Source: Allolobophora icterica
Lineage: Eukaryota > Annelida > Clitellata > Crassiclitellata > Lumbricidae
Length of the DNA stretch: 64,000 nucleotides
Assembly: GCA_963556255.1 (NCBI GenBank)
Contig: OY744612.1
Coordinates: 24,558,940 to 24,622,939 of the forward strand
Direction: 5' to 3'
Part shown: in pieces, positions 55,573-64,000 of the stretch
Numbering within the stretch: the first letter of the stretch is position 1
Layout: every line of letters starts with the position of its first letter
The notes under the pieces: generated by a model
What the model was told of the DNA's origin: nothing
Database searches by the model: none
Seen by the model: the letters and a program-made list of their open reading frames with translations, nothing else
Position numbers and translations under genes: made by a program

Positions 55573-58500
55573 ATGAAGGCTGATATCGATCGTGTTACCA
55601 AACTACTGACTGACACAGTGATGCTTCTATGTAAGAATGGCCTTACATATGACCGTGAGCTAAAAATCCAAGGCCTACTTGCCATCACGCTCGACACTGC
55701 CGATGTGTTTGTGGTGCAGATCAGCGAAACTTTTGAAAGTCCACCTGCTGGTCAGTCGAATGAGAAGTCTGTGCCAAATGCTGATAAGCCTTCAGCCGAC
55801 AAGCAGGCGTCACGAAAACGTGTTACTCCAACGACATCACGGTCCAGCGAAGAAGTAGTTGATCTGACACGTCTACCTGAGACGCCATTGGCTGAGCCAC
55901 AACTGAGTCACTCTCGTAATGCTAATTTTCAGCATCATTCTCTGCCACCGCACACAAATAATGCACCAACAATGATGCGTCCACCTGCACTGCCAGGTAC
56001 CAGTTCCTTACAGTCATCGCGAGGTCTGGGCTTTCCCATTGGCAGCTGCTGGCCAATGGGTGCCAACCAATTTCTAGATGTGTCTGGGTTAAACCGTTTT
56101 CCGAATGCGATGCCGCATCAGAACTTGGGATTTGGAGTCAGAGATGAAACCTATGGAGACCTAAATAGCCTCCACACGCCACTGAGTTACTGGACAAACA
56201 TGCGTCAGCCAAATCCAGGTGGATTCCACTGTCCTCTGCCAGCTAACAAACCTTCGAGGGATCTTAGTGTTCCCGCTCCACGATGGCAACACAACTCGAA
56301 CTTTACGTTGCCAACTGCAGTGCCAAACAGTCAGCTGCGAGTCATGGGCCCACGTCACACTTCACAAAGAGGTCTAGAGAAGCTGTCTTATGCCACCGAT
56401 GCAGTTCCATCCTTTGGAGGAACTGCAACAGATGGTAACTTCCGAATTCCTCTGTGTGCACCTCGTCACCGCCAGCCTCTTCAGATGACAACGGTAGCAC
56501 CGACACTGTTGCCAGTTGAGAGACACACTCCTCAGGTCGAGAGCCCAAATCGGTGCACTTCACAACTGAGAGATGCAGGTCTCTCACAGTTTGTCGTTTC
56601 ATGTCCGGCTCCAAATCAAAGTAAGATCAGTTATCCAACAGCTGGTGCTGGTGGTTGTTCCAGTTTTGCTGGTGTCACATCCAGTTTTAGTGGTGTTTCG
56701 TCTTGTGCAGGGAGGCCATTGGCACCAGTGGCTGGAAGTACGGTGGCACCAATTATTAAACCTTGTCTTAGTCCAGTGCCAGGGTCAAGCAACAGTGGTC
56801 CACTAGACTTATCAGATGGTGTCCATTCGAGCAACAGAAACACTGGAAGCACCAGTGCTCCCCTTCCTTGCACAGATCCCTCTGATCAGCATACAAATTC
56901 GTTTCAAAGCACCTCTGGTTCAGTTACACGCATCTCAGAGTTAGTCAACCATATTTCTGAAACGGTTAACCATGATTCAAGATCGGTAGATCGTGTCTGT
57001 AGTCCAGTCATCCATGTCTCTGAATCGGCCACCCATGGTTCGTTAGATCAAGTCTGCATTCCTGTCAACCAAGTCTCACTATCAGCAGACCATGTCTCCA
57101 ATTCAGTCAGTCATGACTCCAATTTACTAAACAGCAGTCCAGAAACAATTCCTGCATATTTTGTAACTATCATTCCAGATGATATTGATGATATCAATGA
57201 ACAAGATTCATTTCCACTGAACGAAGATCTGCCTGATGTAAAGATACCTGTCACAAGTGGCGGAAATGAATGCAATGCACCAGAAACTGGAAGAGTGACA
57301 CAAGAAATAACGGACGTTTTAAGGCAAGGAGTGACACAAGGTAGAGCGCACAATTTAATGCCAGAATTGAGCCAAGGAATAACACATGAAAATATGCCAG
57401 AAGTGACGAACGAAGCGACAACAGGATTGCTTATAAACAATGATGTGCAGGAACCTGCGAATCATGCAGTTTGTTTAGACAGCTGTCCTGTTACTACAGG
57501 TGAAGATTCAGAGGCAGGTAATGCACAGGTAAGTGACCGTTTTGAGGAAGTTACACAACAGTTGGAGACAGACAATCCTACACAGAATGACATTGCTGAG
57601 GATCTTCCAGTGCTGACAAAAGTTGTTCCAACTGAGACCACAAATAGAAAACTGGCTGCTGGTCCGGATGTCCTCGCAATGAGTTCTTCAGTCCATTCCT
57701 CTGACAGTTTGAAATGGATGCCAAAGTTGCAGAGAAGTGAAAATTGGTCCAGTCAGTTTGTAAGTATTTATTTTGTGTTCTGTACCACTCATTCATTCAT
57801 TCGAAAATACAGGGTCCATTATATACCATAATCTAGTAGCTAGCATGCTCGTCTGCCAACTCAGGTGGTTGGGGTTAAATTCTGGACAGAGAGTCCTGCT
57901 TGTGTCCACTTGTGAACTGCACTAGAAACTGACTGCACTGGCCATAGACTGTTGGGGGTATATCAGATGGCAAAGGATAGGACTGGAAGAAGGAAGAAGT
58001 AGATTCGTTTGTACATTGACGTATGATTATGTTGTGATGATTTTGTGGAATGGTACAAATAAATAACTGTTATTGGGTGCTCAGTAGTGTAGTGGTTAGC
58101 GTGCTGGACTGTCGGTAGAGAGGTCGAGGGTTCAAATGCAGGGATTTGGTTCAAGATTTCTGCTCCACCTGCACTCCCTAGCTAACTCAGCTATAATGAG
58201 TACACTGACTGTACACTGTCGGTTGGAAGATGAGACAGCTAGGGAAAGGACTGGCCACCTGCCCTTATATGCTGAGGCTAAGAAAGTGAAGTCGCGAACA
58301 CTTCATACCTGTAGCTGCCTCAGGTTAGCTTAAGGGACTGCTTTTCTTCTTCTTCCTATAGAGGCATGCAAACAAAGTGTTTCATTACCTATGTGCTTAT
58401 CAGGAGTGTCTAGAGGCATTTAAGCAACTGTATTACTTCTACCACTTTTATCCAGATACAATAAATCACAGTAGGTGTGTTTGTGTTTGTGCAGGATGAA

Positions 58501-59979
58501 GAACAGGAGGAAGAAGAGATTTTGATGGAGGAAACTTCATTGGCTGATCCATGCACTTCTTTAGCTTCTGCCAGTGTTGTTGATACCAGAGGTTCTGTTG
58601 ACCCTGTAACCTGTGTTATTGGTTGCATGCAAGGGACTTTAGACTGTGTAGATGCCACAACAGGGTATGCCACCACAGAAATACATCACCCATCAGGGGC
58701 ATTGGATCACGAAATTGCGAGTGGTGCACTGGACCACCCATCTAAAGCAGAGAAGCTCACCTCTGTGTCGTCAGACAATTCCACTAGGGTGCTAAAACAA
58801 CCTTTGTTGTTGGAAAGCCCGTCGAAAGCTTCAACCCACACTCTCTCATCCACTGCATCAGTTCACCCTCCTGAGGTAATGGATAAGCTCATGATCGAAT
58901 CACATAAACCCTCTGAAGCTTTACTCTGCCCCTCAGGGTCTTCGGGTCCACCTTTGATGGAGTTGATCGATTCTTCAGACATTCTGCCGTTGCCGACAAC
59001 TGTATTTTCCTGCAAATCGAAAGACTGCCCAATGACGTACAACATCGCGAGTGACCTTGCCTTTCACTACATCTACCAACATCCAGAACTGATTGCCAAT
59101 GACCTAATCTCTGGAAACCGCAAGTCGCGAAAATGTCCGATAACTCGCAATGCGTACGCAAAAAGTCTTCGTGCATCAACGGCAAGTAAGCGAGAGTACT
59201 CGGAACAGACACGTGGCCTGCGAGATCCGTCGCTTGTTCATCCATGCGCGACTACGGGAAAATTTGTACACCACCGACCCAAGCACTTCCCCTGTCCGAA
59301 AGTGGGATGCACAAAGAAATATTCATGTGAGAAACGCCTGGTGAATCACTTGCAGATATCCCATCGCAAACATTCAAGTAACCTCAGACAATTGAACTCT
59401 TCCAATCTGCAGAGCGTCAGCGAAATGGATTCTTCCATCGGATCTGACAACTTGGGAGCGAACTCTGATCAGAGATTGGGTGACAGCAACTTCCTTTGTC
59501 CAAAAGCGGGATGCACAAAGAAATATTCGTCTGAGAAACGCCTCTCGAATCACTTATGGATTTACCATCGTGAATACCCAGCCAACCTCGGACAGATGAA
59601 CTCTTCCAACCTGCAAAGCGACAGCGAAATGGATTCTTCCATTGGATGTGACAACTTGGGAGTGAACTATTCCCAGAGATTGGATGACGGCAACTTCCTA
59701 TGTCCAAAAGCAGGATGTGCAAAAAAATATTCATCTGAGAAACGCCTCTCGAATCACTTATGGATTTGCCATCATATCTACCCAGCCAAACTCAGACAAA
59801 TGAACTCTTCCAACCTGCAAAGCGACAGCGAAATGGATTCTTCTGTTGCTGCTGGCAACATGAAAGCGAGCAACTCTGACAGGCTGGATAACAGCGAGAT
59901 GAGCTGTGGAAGAGACTCTGATCTGGTGAAGATGGTGGAACAGAGTAGCTCAGAAAACCAAAGTTACGGAAAAGTGTAA
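55573..59979 (+). CDS. Large C2H2 zinc-finger protein
   Basis: Exons 55573-57759 and 58495-59979 join in phase 0 (TTT|GTAAGT, TTTGTGCAG|GAT) to 1223 aa. A strong acceptor (CTTGTTTTTATGCAG) lies 2 bp before the ATG, so only 5' UTR is upstream. Residues 1-55 form a conserved-looking module (VTKLLTDTVMLLCKNGL, then LLAITLDTADVFVVQI) whose family I cannot name. A long low-complexity Ser/Pro/Asn region follows, including about ten degenerate repeats of the type VNHISETVNH (about 456-516), and an acidic EEQEEEEI patch starts exon 2. C2H2 fingers of form C-x4-C-x12-H-x4-H begin at Cys 902, 996, 1064 and 1132. The last three sit in an exact 68-codon tandem repeat. A nuclear DNA- or protein-binding role is inferred from the fingers only. 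The intron carries two SINEs. Confidence 0.88.
57838..58010 (+). mobile_element. tRNA-derived SINE, intron of zinc-finger gene
   Basis: TAGCTAGCATGCTCGTCTGC and GGTTGGGGTTAAATTCTGG resemble A and B boxes. The body has CAGATGGCAAAGGATAGGAC and a GAAGAAGG tail. Its body recurs inverted at about 61195-61245. Confidence 0.6.
58077..58360 (+). mobile_element. tRNA-derived SINE with clear A and B boxes
   Basis: TAGTGTAGTGGTTAGCGTG (A box) and GGTTCAAATGC at 58129-58139 (B box), body with AAGAAAGTGAAGTCGCG, tail TTCTTCTTCTTCC. Same family as 9165-9480 and 31480-31735. Confidence 0.8.
59293..59904 (+). repeat. Three-copy 204-bp in-frame tandem repeat
   Basis: Units start at the first finger Cys codon, 59293, 59497 and 59701, exactly 204 bp apart. 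Each encodes one finger (CPK-G-C-KKYS-EKRL-NHL) plus a linker with MNSSNLQSDSEMDSS. Confidence 0.95.
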
Positions 59980-60340
59980 TCAAGGGATCGGCTAGTGGTT
60001 TTCCAGGTGTGAACTCATCCACACCTATTGTTTGAGTGATTCATTAAATTGGTATACACGTCTGCTCACGACATAAGCCACTGTCTTAGTGTGTTTGTAT
60101 TAGTTTTTAAATTGCTTTTAAACTCGTGCAAATCTGGACAGACATGCTAACATTATCATAAAATCCTGCAAAAATCTCTGAAATCAGGTTGTGTGCATTT
60201 GAACCATTCTACGTCTCTTTGTGGGTGCTACAATCCCAGTAATCCTACGACTAGTAATGTCTAGGGTTCTCTCAAAGTGGCAACATATAAATCTGATTAT
60301 GTTACATTACTACTGTAGTTATACGAGTAACGGATTGTCA

Positions 60341-60346
60341 AATAAA
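60341..60346 (+). promoter_or_regulatory. Candidate poly(A) signal of zinc-finger gene
   Basis: AATAAA 361 nt after the stop codon; further AATAAA words at about 61270 and 61980 could serve longer forms. Confidence 0.45.
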
Positions 60347-60349
60347 TGA

Positions 60350-63300
60350 AATGTTAAAAGAGCTTACCTCAACCAACCTTACCTTGTGGTAACACATAAA
60401 TAAGGTGAGGTAGTACTACAAAGAGATGAGCTATTTATATATCTCAACAAGAACTTAGTTATGTAGTCTTTCAAATAGTGCTACATAAATGGCCATTTTA
60501 CATTATGAGCCAGACTATTTAAACATCCTAGGTTTGCAGTTTGCACATGTGAATGGTTAGGCATCTGAGTTCAGCTTTGTATTTGATTCTAATCAATGTC
60601 AAAAAAGTACTGCAGTTTTTCATGCCTTTTCGTATTTTGCTAATCAGTTGTATCATTTGTTAGTTAAAAAAGCTTCTTGAAATGGAGAATATTGATAGTA
60701 CATCCTGTTGGTTGTTTTAGACATTGTTGCGTACATAACAGATAAAAACAGAACATAAAAAACTGCATTGAAACAGTTGATATCAGCACAGAAAGTTATC
60801 CTCCGAAAGTGGAAAACAATTATTTAAAATGCTTACCACAGTGGTAAGGAGATATAGCACTACCTCAGCTTACAAAATGAGAGAGATTTAGTAACAGACA
60901 AAACAGAGACAAATTGTTGATTTTTGCATTAATTTGAGTCATGTTAAATCAGCTTCCATGAATTTTTCAGTGTTGGTTCTCAAATATGTCTTCATGCTTT
61001 AATTTAGCAGTATTTTAGCTGCAGTTATGTTTGCAGTTCTTATGTCACCTTGCTTTCTTCCGTGTAATTGACATCTTTGTTCTTGTGCATTTTTGAATGA
61101 TGCTTCCTAGTCGATCAACTTAGTCTTGGTATTTATCTCAAGTCTATAAAACAGTATGTATAACTGGTCAAATGTACTTATTCTGTTCCCCAGGCATGCC
61201 ATCCCCTGGCAGGTGGCCAGTCCTATCCTTTGCCATCTGTTTTGGGTTGTCAGTGGAATAGAATCTGGAAATAAAGATGCCTGTTCGAGTTTACTTGGGG
61301 TGCAAAATCTTGAAAGAAAGATGCTTATTATTTTGGGTTTGTTAGTAGAAAGTAATAAGTAAAAGTATATTCATAATTTATCATTTGTATTTATTATTAT
61401 TATTAGGGTGCTTTTCGAACAGAAATCTTGAATTAAAGATGATTTTTTTACTTTGGTGTACTACGAGTAGAAATCATGTACTATCTCTTCGGGTAGGAAT
61501 TGAACTGCCAGCCTGTGGGATGACACTTCAACACACTAACCACTAGACCTGTTTATTAGCTGTTATTTTCACTGTTGGGAGATCCAGTGTGTCCTACTGC
61601 ATTTCATATTCCTTCCCGTTGCCTCAAATTGAGTAAATTGCTTCATTTTGATGATGAAAGGTGCTGAATAAGCAACCTGTTTTTGGAGTGCTGAAATATG
61701 TATTGATCGCTCGAGGCACGTCTTGTCTTACCATAAAATTCATAGGTGAGGATTGACCCTAGTTGGCTGTTTAAAACTATGCAGTAGAATGCCTGGCACT
61801 ATGCTTGTGATGAAATAACAGTATTCAGAATTTTGCGATCAACTCGTGGTATGTCTTTTGTAAAGGCATTAAAGCCAACAGCATTAACGATAATTAATGG
61901 TGTAATCAATTGCCTGTAGTTTGTTGTGATTGGCAGGCTTTCATACTGTATTAGTAAAATTATATACGATCTCTTATAAAATAAAACTCAGGAATTTAAC
62001 TATTTAACCACAGCTTCTCTATTGGAATAAATAAGTCAAGGCATGAACTACAACCCAGACAGCCATGCTTATTAAGCTGGTCCATAATGTGCCAGTGGTT
62101 GGCACATCCAGTATGGCAGTTGGAGACACTTCTGGCTACTTATCCGAGTACAAATGTCAGTTGAAGAAAGTCATGTTTATGCTTAAGCTGAATGCTCAAG
62201 AACAGTTGCAGAATTCGACTTCTAAGGATTGGCATAGCTGAAGGTATTTCATTACACTTGGGCAATTATGTTGTGTTATTTGAGACTGAAGCTAGTTGGG
62301 TTTAAGGTGTGGATCTCACATGTCTTTCCTGGGGAAGCGGGTAAGTAGACTAAGACCTTTTTAATGTAGTGATTGATATAGGCCTACTAACTGAATACTT
62401 GATTATGGAAACAATTAGATCATTGATTCAATTACTTCTTGTATGACTGAATGGCTTTATCAGTAATTTGGATATCAAACACAATATTAATTTGTAAACT
62501 GATAGTCCAGAAGAAAATATCCTTGAAGTATCCTTCTACCCCATGACAAAGCCTCTGAGGACTGATGCTTACAGAGGTGTGTAATAAATTAACAACTGTG
62601 TTACCTTACTTTACTTGACCTTCATATCATGTTACAGTATCAAATCTTGGTTTGTAGAGCAACTCTTGAGCTGTACTTCAAGAGGAGTGTTTTTCTAATG
62701 CTGCTATATTTAATCTAAATTGTAACCACGTGTTTTGTTCGAGCATTTTGCGATGACCACGTTCTGTTGTAGAGTTTTATGCTATTTATTTTTTAGGGTT
62801 AAGTTATCTGTATCCGGCCAGTAATCAACTAGTTCTCTAGTCACTAGTTCTCACTAACGTCGCAAATTATACCTGGCCTTTAGTAAATACACCATAAACT
62901 CGTTTTAACACCATTTTTCGAAGCTGTAGAAGGAACCACTTTATACCACCTGAGTGGGAGTTATAACGAGTTTGGTTTCTGTAGGTGACTTGATTTTGGA
63001 ATTCATGTTCCCGACTATGTTACATTAGAAGTCAAGTTATAGTGAAGCATGTTATAAGTCTATGGAGCATTTCATTTGGTGAATATTTTAAATAAGTTTA
63101 AATGAAATAAATCCAGTTGTTGATTGAGCCAAAAGTGGCGACTTATTAGCTACCGTATTTTAGTGTTTATTGATTACAGATCTATTGAAGAACACCTTTA
63201 AGTTTAAAGGGTGTATGAAAGATGCCAGAAAATGCACTGTAACCATTTTCAATTACAGTTTTTATGAATTAGTTTTCTCCTATCATTTATGAATATCATG

Positions 63301-64000
63301 TTACATTTCTGTCGTTCCATTCCTTATGATTAGTTTAATTCTCAAATTACATTATGCTCTACTCTGTGCTGGGATTAGGACGTTTTGCCATCTCATTTAT
63401 GTAATTTCAAATTAATTATATGTATTGCAATTAATTTAAGCTAAACTCATTTTAATTATGTAGCTATTTCTATATATCAAATTTAAATCATGTCATTTTA
63501 GTTGTTTTGTTAGCCGCTGATAACGTGTTGAGCTTGTACATCTGGGATTGGAGTTGTGAGGCCATGTATCCTGTGAGATCTAGAGATTTTATTTAACTAC
63601 ATGCATTATACAATGCTGTATACTTGGTGCAAAGCTTTTGCTACGAAGTCCTTCAATATATATCAAAATCGTGTTGCTGATTCTTTTTTTGTGTGTGCCG
63701 TCTGTCTGTGTTCAAGTCTTCCCTTTGCTTTGCAGGGTGGTGCTAAGCAGCTAGTATAAATCACCAAGAAATCTGCATAATTGTACTTCTGGAATTGCTG
63801 AATTAATTAATATTATACTGCACTGTTCGTTTGCTTTTCGTTCATAACTTTTACTGACGGCATTTGAACGGGTTTTTCCGTATTGACAGATTTAGAACTA
63901 GGAAGACTTAACGATGTACCAGTTGTTTTGACAGTGAACTGCTAGTTGCCAATTTGTAAACTCATGTTATATCATTGTTTTGTCTTACTTATTGAATCAT
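60350..64000. other. AT-rich 3' flank, no gene seen
   Basis: Only short chance frames. A tRNA-like SINE head on the minus strand lies at about 61485-61555 (CTAGTGGTTAGTGTGTTG, GGCAGTTCAATTCC), and a SINE body fragment is at 61195-61245. The rest shows no exon or repeat I can name. Confidence 0.5.

Noticed and set aside
58085..58140. A tRNA gene
   Set aside because: A and B boxes are present but the sequence cannot fold into a full cloverleaf and is followed by a SINE body repeated elsewhere.

Overview
This is eukaryotic (metazoan) DNA. Genes are split into short exons with GT-AG introns, and the introns are full of long microsatellites, tRNA-derived SINEs, LINE fragments and hAT-type miniature transposons. 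Protein content (two CEMIP/TMEM2-like G8 proteins, a D-dopachrome tautomerase, a C2H2 zinc-finger protein) and repeat style (many TAGGCCTA words, CR1/L2-like LINE tails ending in GCGCTATATAAAT or GCGCTTTAGAAG) suggest a marine invertebrate. An echinoderm or other non-vertebrate deuterostome is my best guess, from impression and not proof.

Layout. 1-4.6 kb: a transposon graveyard, with a hAT end, a LINE reverse transcriptase interrupted by a Mutator-like element, duplicated CRE/hairpin sequences and two LINE 3' fragments. 4.6-25 kb: gene A, a complete 17-coding-exon CEMIP-like gene on the + strand (884 codons before the stop). 25.5-44.6 kb: gene B, a tandem paralogue whose 17 exon lengths and intron phases match gene A exactly. 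The repeated unit is about 19-20 kb and includes the 5' flank, all introns and a 3' flank of degenerate ~22-bp repeats. 44.6-47.5 kb: a three-exon MIF/DDT-family gene of 112 aa. 50.4-50.7 kb: the coding exon of a 63-aa single-pass membrane protein with a long AT-rich downstream region. 55.6-60 kb: a two-coding-exon gene for a 1223-aa zinc-finger protein whose last three fingers sit in an exact 204-bp tandem repeat. 60-64 kb: AT-rich 3' flank with no coding signal.

Genes A and B encode a signal peptide, a G8 domain and the parallel beta-helix core of vertebrate CEMIP/CEMIP2. They lack both GG (FAM3/ILEI-like) domains found in the vertebrate proteins. Gene A carries a second copy of exon 9 downstream of exon 11, in the right phase to join exon 8 to exon 12. 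Many mobile elements can be placed to the base by perfect 8-, 9- or 10-bp target-site duplications. For two of them the paralogous copy preserves the empty site, so they inserted after (or independently of) the tandem duplication. No operon-like functional link between the four kinds of gene is implied; they are ordinary eukaryotic neighbours.
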